From: Sedimentibacter sp.
GTDB lineage: Bacteria; Bacillota; Clostridia; Tissierellales; Sedimentibacteraceae
Length of the DNA: 64,000 nucleotides
Direction: 5' to 3'
Assembly (NCBI GenBank): GCA_018436705.1
Contig: JAHDLA010000003.1
Span: forward strand, 62,001 to 126,000
Every line of letters starts with the position of its first letter. The first letter of the stretch is position 1. Position numbers and translations under genes: made by a program. The notes under the pieces were generated by a model that was not told the DNA's origin, ran no database searches, and saw only the letters and a list, made by a program, of their open reading frames with translations. Of this stretch, positions 17,305-26,067 are shown in pieces.

Positions 17305-17476
17305 TACTTTCCACCTTATAATTTTGTGTACAAACCGTCAATCGGATTGCTTAAAATATATTAATCAGGTAAAACAGCCAGGTTTTTAATTACCCTGCTA
17401 TATTATATTATATCTAAATTTATTCTGCATTAATTTTAAAAAACATTTTTGTTTTGGTAAATGTTTGCTTTTATTG

Positions 17477-17521
17477 TTGACTTTTCCAATATTTAGTATT
17501 ATAATTTAGTTAAACGTTTAA
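17477..17521 (+). promoter_or_regulatory. rbsR: rbs operon promoter and LacI-type operator
   Basis: TTGACT (17477-17482), 17-bp spacer, TATAAT (17500-17505). It is followed at the expected RNA start by the perfect 12-bp palindrome TTAAACGTTTAA (17510-17521), a LacI/RbsR-type operator with the central CpG. The position predicts repression of the whole rbs operon by its first gene product. Confidence 0.85.
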
Positions 17522-17534
17522 ATAGGTGTAAAAT

Positions 17535-18545
17535 ATGAAAATTACAATTAAAGAAATCGCAAAAGAAGCTGGCGTATCCATTGCCACGGTTTCGATGATT
17601 TTAAACAACAAGGATAAAAGTATTACAGATGCAACCCGAACCAGAGTTCTGGATGCAGTAAAAAAATATAACTACATTCCAAATGCCATGGCAGGGAGTC
17701 TCGTAACGCAAAAAACTCATACTGTAGGTTTGATACTTCCTGATATTACAAATCCCTTTTTCCCCGGTGTTGCAAGAGGAGCCGAAGACAAGGCAAATGA
17801 ATCGGGCTACAGCATTATATTTTGCAATACGGATGATAAGCTTGAAGTTGAAGAAAAGCACATTGAAACCCTTACAAAAAAAATGGCTGACGGCATAATA
17901 ATCGCGCACTCTTCCAACAGTGAAAAAATGTCCGGAATATTAGAGCGGTGCAAGGTTCCTGTAATTTTGATAGACAGAGATTTTTATTCCAAAAACATTT
18001 GCGGAAAGGTCTTGGTAAACAATTTAGAAGGAGCATACAATGGTGTTGTCCACCTTATAAATAAAGGGTATAAAAAAATAGCATATCTGTCAGGGTCTTT
18101 AAAAACGCACACAGCAAGAGATCGATTAGCCGGATATAGAAAAGCCTTATGTGACAATGGTTTGGAATATGATGAAAAACTTATTAAGTACGGTGAATAT
18201 AAAATTGAATGGGGAAAAAATGGTATTATTGAATTGTTATCTGAGAACAAGAATTTTGATGCCATATTTTGCGGCAATGACCTAATTGCGGTGGGAGCTG
18301 TTAAGGAGCTTAAGAAGCTCGGCTTCAATATTCCTGATGATATAGGCATAATGGGTTTTGATGATATATACCTAGCAGGACTTGTTGAACCTTCTCTTAC
18401 TACCGTCAGACAGCCAAACTACGAAATGGGTTACAAGGCTATGGAGCTGCTATTAAAAAATTTAAACAGCTCAGATAGAAAGGTAAACAAAGAAGCAGAA
18501 ATAATCATCCTAAATACAGAAATAATAGAAAGAAACTCTGTATAA
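17535..18545 (+). CDS. rbsR: RbsR, LacI-family ribose operon repressor
   Basis: 336 residues. LacI-type helix-turn-helix (about 3-50: IKEIAKEAGVSIATVSMILNN, with hinge YIPNAMAGSL) plus a periplasmic-binding-protein-like effector domain (62-330; ILPDITNPFFPGVARGAE, IMGFDDIYLAGLVEPSLTTVRQP). It heads the rbsRDACB operon and carries its own operator 14 bp before the start codon, which supports autorepression relieved by ribose. Start ATG at 17535 after AGGTGTAAAAT. Confidence 0.92.
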   Translation: MKITIKEIAKEAGVSIATVSMILNNKDKSITDATRTRVLDAVKKYNYIPNAMAGSLVTQKTHTVGLILPDITNPFFPGVARGAEDKANESGYSIIFCNTDDKLEVEEKHIETLTKKMADGIIIAHSSNSEKMSGILERCKVPVILIDRDFYSKNICGKVLVNNLEGAYNGVVHLINKGYKKIAYLSGSLKTHTARDRLAGYRKALCDNGLEYDEKLIKYGEYKIEWGKNGIIELLSENKNFDAIFCGNDLIAVGAVKELKKLGFNIPDDIGIMGFDDIYLAGLVEPSLTTVRQPNYEMGYKAMELLLKNLNSSDRKVNKEAEIIILNTEIIERNSV

Positions 18546-18568
18546 TCAATAATAAAGCAGGTAATAGA

Positions 18569-18988
18569 ATGAAAAAAGGACGTCTGTTAAATTCTGAAAT
18601 CTCATACGTTATAGGAAAAATGGGACATACGGATTCAATTACCATAGGCGACTGCGGTCTTCCTGTTCCAGATGGAATTCAAAGGATAGATCTGGCTGTG
18701 GCAAAGGGACTGCCTGAGCTTATTCCGGTATTGTCTGCGGTTCTGGATGAGCTGTTTATTGAAAGGGTTATACTTGCGCAGGAAATAATTCAAAGCAGTC
18801 CAGAATTGAACAATAAGATAATTAAAATAATAAAAAGTATAGAGAAGGAAGAAATTAGATCAATAGACGTTTTATATATTGCTCATAAAGAATTCAAGAA
18901 ACTGACTGCAGGTACAAAAGCTGTTGTAAGAACAGGTGAATATAAGTCCTATGCCAACATAATTCTTGTATCTGGAGTAACATTCTAA
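18569..18988 (+). CDS. rbsD: RbsD, D-ribose pyranase
   Basis: 139 residues, typical of RbsD. Interconverts beta-pyranose and furanose ribose so that ribokinase can act. The catalytic His and signature are visible (ISYVIGKMGHTDSITIGDCG, His20), with VPDGIQRIDLAV downstream and a C-terminal VVRTGEYKSYANIILVSGV segment. Decameric cytoplasmic enzyme. Sits 23 bp after rbsR with AGCAGGTAATAG upstream. Confidence 0.95.
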   Translation: MKKGRLLNSEISYVIGKMGHTDSITIGDCGLPVPDGIQRIDLAVAKGLPELIPVLSAVLDELFIERVILAQEIIQSSPELNNKIIKIIKSIEKEEIRSIDVLYIAHKEFKKLTAGTKAVVRTGEYKSYANIILVSGVTF

Positions 18989-19017
18989 TATATAAACCGT
19001 TGCCGGGTGGTGATTAA

Positions 19018-20511
19018 TTGAAAGACATTGCAGTATCCATGAAACATATCAATAAAGATTTTTCAGGTGTTAATGTGTTAAAAGATGTAAATTTCAACAT
19101 TTATAAAGGGCATGCCATGGCTCTTGTAGGAGAAAACGGAGCCGGAAAATCTACCCTCATGAAAATACTTACTGGGGTTTACTTAAAAACAAGCGGCGAA
19201 GTTTATCTTAATGGACTTCAAGTTAATTTCAACGATACACAATCCTCCCAACAAGCCGGAATCGCCATTATACATCAGGAGCTAAACTTGGTCAAAGATC
19301 TGTCCATAGGAGAAAATATATTCCTGGGAAGAGAGCCTGTATCGGCACGTGGACGAATTCTTTGGAGCAAACTTTACTCTGATTCTGAATACTGGCTGAA
19401 AAAATTAGGCCTGAATGAAAACCCCAAAGAATTAGTAAAAAACTTAAGTGTAGGAAAGCAGCAATTGGTTGAAATTGCAAAAGCACTTTCTATTGATGCA
19501 AATGTTATCATCATGGATGAGCCAACCGGTGCCTTGACCCCATCAGAAACCCAAAAATTGTTTAATGTAATAAATGACTTGAAATATGAAGGAAAAAGCA
19601 TTGTGTACATATCTCACAGGCTTCAGGAAATATTTGAAATTTGTGATGATGTAACAGTATTGAGAGACGGAGAGTTAATCGGAGAAAAATCAATTAAGGA
19701 AACTGATGAAGATAAAGTAATTGAAATGATGGTTGGCAGAAAGCTTAATGAGCAATATCCTCGAATTAAAACGGTGACCGGCCCTGAAGTTTTGAAAGTG
19801 GAAAACCTTTCGAATCAGTTTATAAAAAATGTTTCATTTACGCTAAGACAAGGCGAAACCCTAGGTGTAGCCGGCTTAATGGGCTCTTCAAGAACCGAAC
19901 TTATGAGAACTCTTTATGGAATCTATCCATACAATGGGGAAATCTTCTTAAATGGTGAAAAAGTAAAAATTTCATCTTCCACGAATGCCTTAAAGTTGGG
20001 AATAGCATATGTTTCAGAAGACAGGAAATCTAACGGGATAATAAGCGAAATGAACGTACGGGAAAATATAACGCTGTCATCTCTTGTAAAATTTACAAAC
20101 GCTGCTGGATTAATTATCAAAAGCAAGGAAGAAGCTTCGGCAAACAAATATATAGAAACAATGTCAATTAAAACTGCGGGGATACAACAACTTTTAAAAT
20201 ATTTAAGCGGAGGAAACCAGCAAAAAGTATCCATCGCAAAAAACTTAAATACAAATCCAAAAATACTCATTCTGGATGAGCCTACACGCGGAGTTGACGT
20301 TGGAGCGAGAAAGGACATCTACAATTTAATCAACAAATTCAAAACAGAAGGCATGTGCATTATAGTTGTATCTTCCGATATACCCGAAATTCTTGGAATT
20401 TGCGATCGAATAATGGTCATGCACGAAGGAAGGATCTCTGGATTTTTGCAGCAAAAGTATGCTACACAGGAGGCAATTATGACCCTCGCCGTAGGAAAGG
20501 ATGCAGTATAG
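19018..20511 (+). CDS. rbsA: RbsA, ribose ABC transporter ATPase
   Basis: 497 residues with two fused ATPase domains. The first has Walker A GENGAGKST (about 40), signature LSVGKQQLVEIAKAL and Walker B VIIMDEPTGAL. The second has a degenerate P-loop (GLMGSSRTELM), signature LSGGNQQKVSIAKNL and Walker B ILILDEPTRGVD. That degeneracy is normal for the sugar-type family. Start is a TTG at 19018 preceded by GGGTGGTGA; upstream in-frame ATG or GTG codons are absent. Overlaps rbsC by 11 nt if rbsC starts at 20501. Confidence 0.95.
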   Translation: MKDIAVSMKHINKDFSGVNVLKDVNFNIYKGHAMALVGENGAGKSTLMKILTGVYLKTSGEVYLNGLQVNFNDTQSSQQAGIAIIHQELNLVKDLSIGENIFLGREPVSARGRILWSKLYSDSEYWLKKLGLNENPKELVKNLSVGKQQLVEIAKALSIDANVIIMDEPTGALTPSETQKLFNVINDLKYEGKSIVYISHRLQEIFEICDDVTVLRDGELIGEKSIKETDEDKVIEMMVGRKLNEQYPRIKTVTGPEVLKVENLSNQFIKNVSFTLRQGETLGVAGLMGSSRTELMRTLYGIYPYNGEIFLNGEKVKISSSTNALKLGIAYVSEDRKSNGIISEMNVRENITLSSLVKFTNAAGLIIKSKEEASANKYIETMSIKTAGIQQLLKYLSGGNQQKVSIAKNLNTNPKILILDEPTRGVDVGARKDIYNLINKFKTEGMCIIVVSSDIPEILGICDRIMVMHEGRISGFLQQKYATQEAIMTLAVGKDAV

Positions 20512-21463
20512 TATAATGAATAAATTATTAAAAAAACTGCTTAAAAACAAACCTCTGATAGTATTGCTTATCACTTCAATTATTGTGGCAATTCTCAACC
20601 CCAGATTTTTGACTTGGGGCAATATTCTTACTGTTCTCAGACAAACATCAATTAATGCCGTAATAGCTACTGGAATGACGTTTGCAATACTAATCGGCGG
20701 AATTGATTTATCTGTTGGATCGGTTTTGGGAATTTGTGGTGCTGTAGCGGCTGCCATGATTTCATCTGGCACAAATGTATTTATTGTTGTAATTATCGCT
20801 CTCCTGCTGGGAACATTTATAGGATTTCTTAACGGAACACTTATTACCGCAGGGCGGTTGCAACCTTTTATTGCAACTCTGGGCACCGTTACTCTGCTAA
20901 GGGGCATAATTCTTGTATTTACACAAGGACGACCAATAAGCACTGGAAGCACAGAAGCATCCGAAGCTTTCGGAGAAATAGGTTCAGGCTTTATAGGCCC
21001 CATACCTATTCCGATTTATATAATGATATTAGTATTTATCATTGCATACTATATATTAAACCACACCCGCATAGGAAGATATATTTATGCAACAGGTTCC
21101 AATGAGGAAGCAACAATTTATTCTGGAATTAAAACCAGCCGTGTTAAGCTGTTTGTATATTCAGCCTCAGGAATGATGGCCGCACTGGCTGGAATATTAA
21201 TTACAGCCAGATTGGGCTCAGCACAGCCCACGGCAGGAGCAGGATATGAGCTTGATGCTATTGCTGCAGTTGTTCTTGGAGGAACAAGCATGGCTGGAGG
21301 AATAGGAACAATTGCAGGTACGGCAATAGGAGCTCTCATAATCGGCGTACTGAACAATGCCCTGAACTTAATGCAAGTATCCTCTTATTACCAGGATGTT
21401 GCAAAAGGCATAGTTATACTTGCCGCTGTACTTCTTGATAGAAAACAAAAATTATCAAGATAA
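20501..21463 (+). CDS. rbsC: RbsC, ribose ABC transporter permease
   Basis: 320 residues, about 8-10 membrane helices, BPD_transp_2 family. Conserved segments TGMTFAILIGGIDLSVGS and LDAIAAVVLGGTSMAGGIGTI are present. Forms the dimeric sugar pore energised by RbsA. Two starts are possible: ATG 20501 (GTAGGAAAGG just ahead, overlapping rbsA) or ATG 20516. I keep 20501 because the ribosome site is too far from 20516. Confidence 0.93.
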   Translation: MQYSIMNKLLKKLLKNKPLIVLLITSIIVAILNPRFLTWGNILTVLRQTSINAVIATGMTFAILIGGIDLSVGSVLGICGAVAAAMISSGTNVFIVVIIALLLGTFIGFLNGTLITAGRLQPFIATLGTVTLLRGIILVFTQGRPISTGSTEASEAFGEIGSGFIGPIPIPIYIMILVFIIAYYILNHTRIGRYIYATGSNEEATIYSGIKTSRVKLFVYSASGMMAALAGILITARLGSAQPTAGAGYELDAIAAVVLGGTSMAGGIGTIAGTAIGALIIGVLNNALNLMQVSSYYQDVAKGIVILAAVLLDRKQKLSR

Positions 21464-21492
21464 AAATAAAACTTTTAATTAGGGAGGAATTT

Positions 21493-22395
21493 ATGAAAAA
21501 ATTTTTGAGTTTTGTTGTTGTAACACTAATGATACTGTCACTGTTTACAGGATGCGGTACAAATGAAGATCCAGCTGGTGAAGAAACACAAACCGTAGGA
21601 CTGGCAATTTCAACATTAAACAATCCTTTCTTTGTAGACCTAGAGGCAGGTGCCAAGGCAAAGGCTCAGGAACTGGGAGTTTCACTTGTTACTCTTGACT
21701 CTCAGGATGACTCCGCTACTGAAATGTCAAATGTAGAGGATTTAATTAACCAAGGTGTTGATATCATCATGATTAACCCTACAGATTCCGATGCTGTTAA
21801 AAGCGCCGTTGAAGCGGCTAACAATGCAAATATACCTGTAATTACTTTAGATAGAGGTGCTAACGGCGGTGAAGTTGTATCTCACATTGCATCCGATAAC
21901 GTTGCAGGCGGCAAACTGGCAGGAGAATACATAGTTGAGCTTCTGGGCGGAAATGGAAAAGTTGTTGAACTTGAAGGCATCCCAGGTGCTTCTGCAGCAA
22001 GAGACAGGGGCCAAGGATTTAACGAAGCAATAAGCGAAACAGATATTGAGGTAGTTGCAAAACAAACGGCAAACTTTGACAGAGCTGAGGGGCTGACAGT
22101 AATGGAAAATATTCTTCAAGCTCAGACTGAAATAGATGCCGTATTTGCTCACAATGATGAAATGGCTCTAGGAGCCATAGAAGCTATTAAAGCTTCAAAA
22201 AGAGATATTCTTGTTGTAGGTTTCGATGCCACTGATGATGCAAAAGCAGCGGTTGAAAGCGGAAATATGACAGCAACAGTTGAGCAACTTCCAAAGGAAA
22301 TAGGTTCTCTTGGTGTTGAAACAGCAGTAAAAATCCTAAATGGTGAGCAGGTTGAAAGCATGATACCAGTAGACCTGCAGCTCGTTAAGAAATAA
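21493..22395 (+). CDS. rbsB: RbsB, ribose-binding lipoprotein
   Basis: 300 residues. Lipoprotein signal peptide with lipobox LFTGC (Cys21), then a Peripla_BP_4 domain starting VGLAISTLNNPFFVDLEAGA. Sugar-contacting segments TLDRGANGGEVVSHIASDN, NFDRAEG and AHNDEMALGAIEA are typical of RbsB. Anchored outside the membrane, it delivers ribose to RbsC. Start ATG at 21493 after AGGGAGGAATTT. Last gene of the operon, followed by a strong terminator. Confidence 0.94.
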   Translation: MKKFLSFVVVTLMILSLFTGCGTNEDPAGEETQTVGLAISTLNNPFFVDLEAGAKAKAQELGVSLVTLDSQDDSATEMSNVEDLINQGVDIIMINPTDSDAVKSAVEAANNANIPVITLDRGANGGEVVSHIASDNVAGGKLAGEYIVELLGGNGKVVELEGIPGASAARDRGQGFNEAISETDIEVVAKQTANFDRAEGLTVMENILQAQTEIDAVFAHNDEMALGAIEAIKASKRDILVVGFDATDDAKAAVESGNMTATVEQLPKEIGSLGVETAVKILNGEQVESMIPVDLQLVKK

Positions 22396-22405
22396 AAAAA
22401 AACAT

Positions 22406-22455
22406 ACTCCCGAAGCAAAAGTCATACATTATTGACTGACGCTTCGGGAGTTTTT
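22406..22455 (+). terminator. rbs operon terminator
   Basis: Perfect 11-bp stem ACTCCCGAAGC (22406-22416) / GCTTCGGGAGT (22441-22451) followed by a T-run. The loop is 24 nt. Confidence 0.9.
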
Positions 22456-22476
22456 CAAATTTTAACTTTTTATAGC

Positions 22477-23169
22477 TCATTTGGACTTTCTTTTATTTTT
22501 TCGACCTGCTCTTAATATATCTATCTCAACCTCTTTTTCGAAAAACATAAATAGAAATACAATCGATAAAATTACTGCACTTACAAGTATTGCCTGTTGC
22601 CCAAGTATTGCAATACAATTTTTACCTGAAATTGCACCAATTGTAAATATAAATATAACTCCGTAATAAAATATACTTCTGTGAAATAGTGAAGTGTCTT
22701 TTTTAATTATTGAGCCACAAAGTAAATCTGTAGCCGTACGCAGGTTTCCTATACACATAGTCGTAGCCAAAGAATTATCATGTATCTTTCTGAAACTTTG
22801 AACTTGAATTCCGCATGCATAAGAAATCATACTGTTAGCAACAAGATTCAGGTCAGTTCCCATAAAAGACACCGCAAGCATTATAATAATCTCTACTAGT
22901 ATTCCAATCTGACGCCAATGAAGCCTTCTTGTATTACCGAACTTAAGCTTCAACATCTGTGCAGTAAAAACACCAGCTATAAATGATATTACTGGAATCA
23001 GATATCTTACAGCTTCCGAATAATTTAATCCTGAAATATTTATTCCAAAAAGTATAATATTTCCTGTTTGTGCGTTGGCAAAAACCTTACCTCTGAAAAC
23101 ATAGGTGTATGCATCCATATATCCTCCTGAAAAGGCTAAAAGTACGCCTATCATAATAGATTCGGACAT
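22477..23169 (-). CDS. DUF1275 (YoaK-family) membrane protein
   Basis: 230 residues if it starts at the ATG at 23169, which has AGGTGG closely upstream and matches the family length. The frame is open for 30 more codons to a TTG at 23259 without a convincing ribosome site. Six membrane helices. Family signatures LLAFSGGYMDAYTYVFRGKVFANAQTGNIILFG (begins about residue 9) and a central ACGIQVQSFRK region with TTMCIGNLRTA are clear. Function of the family is unknown; a small-molecule exporter role is often suspected. Convergent with the rbs operon. Confidence 0.88.
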   Translation of the reverse strand: MSESIMIGVLLAFSGGYMDAYTYVFRGKVFANAQTGNIILFGINISGLNYSEAVRYLIPVISFIAGVFTAQMLKLKFGNTRRLHWRQIGILVEIIIMLAVSFMGTDLNLVANSMISYACGIQVQSFRKIHDNSLATTMCIGNLRTATDLLCGSIIKKDTSLFHRSIFYYGVIFIFTIGAISGKNCIAILGQQAILVSAVILSIVFLFMFFEKEVEIDILRAGRKNKRKSK

Positions 23170-23259
23170 TTGCCACCTGCTAATTTCGTTGTTTATCTGT
23201 TTCTTATTCAAATTAATACGCTTCCTTAAATTTATGTCATCATCACTATACCAGAACAA

Positions 23260-23472
23260 ATTACGGCATGCAAGTTTATATTATAAAATTAAAAAATATA
23301 AAATTAAATTTCATTTTATTGCATAATTAACATAAGAATAATACCTTAAAATTATTGCGATATCATTTATTGCGAATGCTCTAAACTTAAAACAAATAAT
23401 AATTTATTTCAACAGATTCACTGTGAGTAACAAAATAAATTTTATAGACTATATAAAATAGCATCAACTTTT
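23260..23472. other. AT-rich intergenic region between DUF1275 and amino acid ABC genes
   Basis: About 210 bp, very AT-rich, no ORF with a ribosome site. It should carry the end of the amino acid ABC transcript and the promoter of the DUF1275 gene. Only weak, irregular stems (for example around 23401-23445) were found. Confidence 0.3.
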
Positions 23473-24204
23473 TTATATATTGTATAAAACCTTAGACAGA
23501 AATTCTTTTGCTCTTTCGTGCTTGGGATTTGTAAAGAAGTCACTTGGATTATTTTCTTCCAATATCTGCCCATCATCCATGAATAATATTCTGTTTGCAA
23601 CACTTTTAGCAAAGCCCATCTCGTGGGTAACAACTACCATTGTCATGCCTTCCTCCGCCAAATCCTTCATAAGGTTAAGCACTTCTCCTATCATCTCTGG
23701 GTCTAGTGCCGAGGTAGGCTCGTCAAAAAGCATTATATCCGGCTTCATTGCAAGCGACCTTACAATTGCTATTCTTTGTTTCTGACCTCCAGAAAGCTTA
23801 TTTGGGTATTCATGCTTCTTATCAGAAAGTCCTATTCTTTCCAAAAGTCTAACCGCCGTTTCATTCGCCTCACTTTTAGTTTGAAGACCAAGTTTAACCG
23901 GAGCCAAAGTAATATTTTCCAATACTGTCAAGTGAGGAAAAAGATTGAAATGTTGAAACACCATCCCCATTTTCTGCCTTACGCTATTTATTTTGCATTT
24001 TTTACCTGTAATATCTTCACCTTCAAAAAATATGTTTCCGGAATCTGGAATCTCCAACAGGTTCATGCATCTTAATAACGTGCTCTTTCCAGACCCAGAT
24101 GGGCCTATGATTACAACTTTCTCACCTCTGCTGACAGAAGTACTCACATTCTTCAAAACACGGTTCTCGCCAAAGCTTTTGTTTACATTTTTAATTTCTA
24201 TCAC
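23473..24204 (-). CDS. Polar amino acid ABC transporter ATPase (GlnQ-type)
   Basis: 243 residues from the GTG at 24204, chosen because AAAGGAGG lies 10 nt upstream; the frame itself is open to 24252. Walker [11 protein letters not shown]-loop [16 protein letters not shown], signature [15 protein letters not shown], Walker [16 protein letters not shown] and H-loop VVVTHEMGF are all canonical for the polar amino acid uptake family. Overlaps the end of the permease gene by 14 nt. Third gene of a binding protein-permease-ATPase operon; substrate not deducible. Confidence 0.93.
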   Translation of the reverse strand: MIEIKNVNKSFGENRVLKNVSTSVSRGEKVVIIGPSGSGKSTLLRCMNLLEIPDSGNIFFEGEDITGKKCKINSVRQKMGMVFQHFNLFPHLTVLENITLAPVKLGLQTKSEANETAVRLLERIGLSDKKHEYPNKLSGGQKQRIAIVRSLAMKPDIMLFDEPTSALDPEMIGEVLNLMKDLAEEGMTMVVVTHEMGFAKSVANRILFMDDGQILEENNPSDFFTNPKHERAKEFLSKVLYNI

Positions 24205-24883
24205 TTTGAGAAAGCCTCCTTTCCAATCTTTTCTGCACTGCTCCCATACCAAGAACCATTACAAGGTATGCTATAGCTACTGTATACAGCGAAAAGAATG
24301 GCTCGTATGTCCTGCTTCGAATCAGATTTCCGGCATTTGTCAAATCAATAACAGGAATAAATCCAACTACTGAGGTTTCTTTTAAAAGAGCAATAAACTC
24401 ATTTCCCAATGCAGGCAATATGTTTTTTACAGCCTGGGGAAGTATTATATGAAGCATCGTACTGTTGCTACTGAGGCCAAGCGATAATCCTGCTTCCATC
24501 TGACCCTTATCGACAGATTCAATTCCTGCTCGCGCTATTTCCGCAACATAAGCTCCTGAATTAATTCCAAAGGTCATAATTGCTATAAATATAGTATTAT
24601 CTATATTTACAAATACTGCATAGTACATTATTAAAAGTTGTACAACCACAGGCGTTCCTCTTATAACTGTGACATACAACCTGCAAATCAAGTCCGGAAT
24701 ATACATTTTTTTATTATTTTTGGCGCTATATCGAATAACTGCAACTATCAACCCTATTAATATTCCCATAAGCGTGGCAAAAAGAGCAATTAATACTGTG
24801 TTCTTTATACCTGTAAGAAATAATTTGTATCTTGCATCCTTAATAAATGTCTTAGTAAAGTTTATTATAAATTCGTCTAACAA
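24191..24883 (-). CDS. Polar amino acid ABC transporter permease (GlnP/HisM-type)
   Basis: 230 residues from a TTG at 24883 with GAGGAG 7 nt upstream; the frame is open to a TTG at 24901. Five or so membrane helices with the EAA-type loop ([33 protein letters not shown], begins about residue 131) and the signature [19 protein letters not shown] near residue 70. Forms the membrane pore for the ATPase and binding protein encoded on either side. Confidence 0.93.
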   Translation of the reverse strand: MLDEFIINFTKTFIKDARYKLFLTGIKNTVLIALFATLMGILIGLIVAVIRYSAKNNKKMYIPDLICRLYVTVIRGTPVVVQLLIMYYAVFVNIDNTIFIAIMTFGINSGAYVAEIARAGIESVDKGQMEAGLSLGLSSNSTMLHIILPQAVKNILPALGNEFIALLKETSVVGFIPVIDLTNAGNLIRSRTYEPFFSLYTVAIAYLVMVLGMGAVQKRLERRLSQSDRN

Positions 24884-24907
24884 AATCTCACTCCTCTGCA
24901 AACAAAA

Positions 24908-24931
24908 GACGATCTCCGCAAGCAGATCGTC
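24908..24931 (-). terminator. Intra-operon hairpin between binding protein and permease genes
   Basis: Perfect 8-bp stem GACGATCT / AGATCGTC (24908-24915, 24924-24931) with a weak T-run (TTTTGTTT) on the minus strand. Its position after the binding-protein gene suits partial termination or 3'-end protection, so that more binding protein than permease is made. Confidence 0.6.
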
Positions 24932-24950
24932 CTTAATCCAAAATCCAATC

Positions 24951-25754
24951 CTAATTAGAATGCTTAGCTATAAGCTCTTCAATCTTACCTTCATCTAAAA
25001 GCTTTTGAAGAGTATTATTTACAGCCTCAAGCAGCTCTGTATTACCTTTTTCTACTGCTATTCCGTATTGTTCGCTTATTTCTCCAAATATACATGTTAC
25101 CAACTCTTCACTGTTATTTTTTACAATTTCTTCTGCAGGCATCTCGTCTATAATAACCGCATCAATTCTTCCGTTCAATAAATCCTGCGCTGCTTCCAAT
25201 GCATTTGCATATGTCTTGACTTCTGCACCGGTATTATATAAGTCCCCGTCTTCCAGATTTACTGCATCGCTTATAGCAAGATCTCCCGTAGTTCCCAACT
25301 GAACACCGATCTTCTTGCCTTCTAAATCCTCCATGGATTTAATCTCAGCATCATTTTTGGAAATAATATTTTGAATTGATTCAACATAAGGTATTGAAAA
25401 ATCAACTTCTTCTGCTCTTTCAGGATTTATCGTCATTCCTGCAGCCACCAAGTCAGCTTTACCTGCTACAAGCGAAGGAATCAGACTATCAAAATCAGTA
25501 TGCTCTATAACAAGCTCCTTTCCCATTTCGTCAGCTATTTCTTGAACTATGTCAGGGTCAACACCCACGACTTTTTCTCCTTCAAAATACTCAAATGGAG
25601 CAAATTCCGCATTAGTATACATTACTAATTTATTATTTTCTCCATCGGCTGGTGTCTCTGCCTGTTGCTGTTCACTGCCTGAATCGGAGCTGCATCCTGT
25701 TGACAGAACAAAAACCATGGTCATCATTAATATAATAGATATTGCCTTTTTCAT
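24951..25754 (-). CDS. Amino acid ABC transporter substrate-binding lipoprotein
   Basis: 267 residues from the ATG at 25754 (GGAGG 5 nt upstream). Signal peptide with lipobox LSTGC, then a family-3 solute-binding domain (SBP_bac_3): NAEFAPFEYFEGEKVVGVDPDI, DLVAAGMTINPERAEEVDFS and GTTGDLA segments are typical of glutamine/arginine/cystine-type binding proteins. First gene of the operon, behind a near-perfect vegetative promoter. Confidence 0.93.
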   Translation of the reverse strand: MKKAISIILMMTMVFVLSTGCSSDSGSEQQQAETPADGENNKLVMYTNAEFAPFEYFEGEKVVGVDPDIVQEIADEMGKELVIEHTDFDSLIPSLVAGKADLVAAGMTINPERAEEVDFSIPYVESIQNIISKNDAEIKSMEDLEGKKIGVQLGTTGDLAISDAVNLEDGDLYNTGAEVKTYANALEAAQDLLNGRIDAVIIDEMPAEEIVKNNSEELVTCIFGEISEQYGIAVEKGNTELLEAVNNTLQKLLDEGKIEELIAKHSN

Positions 25755-25796
25755 TTTATCCTCCAAAATTGTCCTTATATTTTTAAACATAAACGT

Positions 25797-25825
25797 ATAT
25801 TAGCACTTTTTGAAGGTTATGTCAA
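25797..25825 (-). promoter_or_regulatory. Promoter of the amino acid ABC operon
   Basis: Minus strand TTGACA (25825-25820), 17-bp spacer, TAATAT (25802-25797), about 40 bp ahead of the start codon. The leader is too short for a T-box or riboswitch. Confidence 0.8.
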
Positions 25826-26067
25826 ATATTTTTTCATATTATTGTATATTTATATATTTATTCTATTGATGCATTCTTATGCTTATGCCAGCACGCACAA
25901 TATTGTACGCTTATTTCTAGGATTAAGCACGCAACCGTCATTCTTTACAATTGTCATATATTCAGCCGGCTTTGTACCTACGGCCACATTAATTTGTATA
26001 TATATACTAAAAAGCAACACTCTTCTAAATATTTCCCACAATTATTTCCACATGGTATCTTTTTTTC
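25826..26067. other. Intergenic region downstream of the MacB-type exporter
   Basis: About 240 bp without a convincing gene. One open frame on the plus strand has no ribosome site or recognisable protein, so I treat it as noncoding. No clear terminator for the exporter operon was found. Confidence 0.3.

Noticed and set aside
17601..17909. Cys/Tyr-rich minus-strand frame opposite rbsR
   Set aside because: Antisense shadow; rbsR is complete and has a promoter.
20326..21003. 225-codon minus-strand frame opposite rbsC
   Set aside because: Shadow of rbsC; the composition is that of an antisense membrane gene and it has no start signal.
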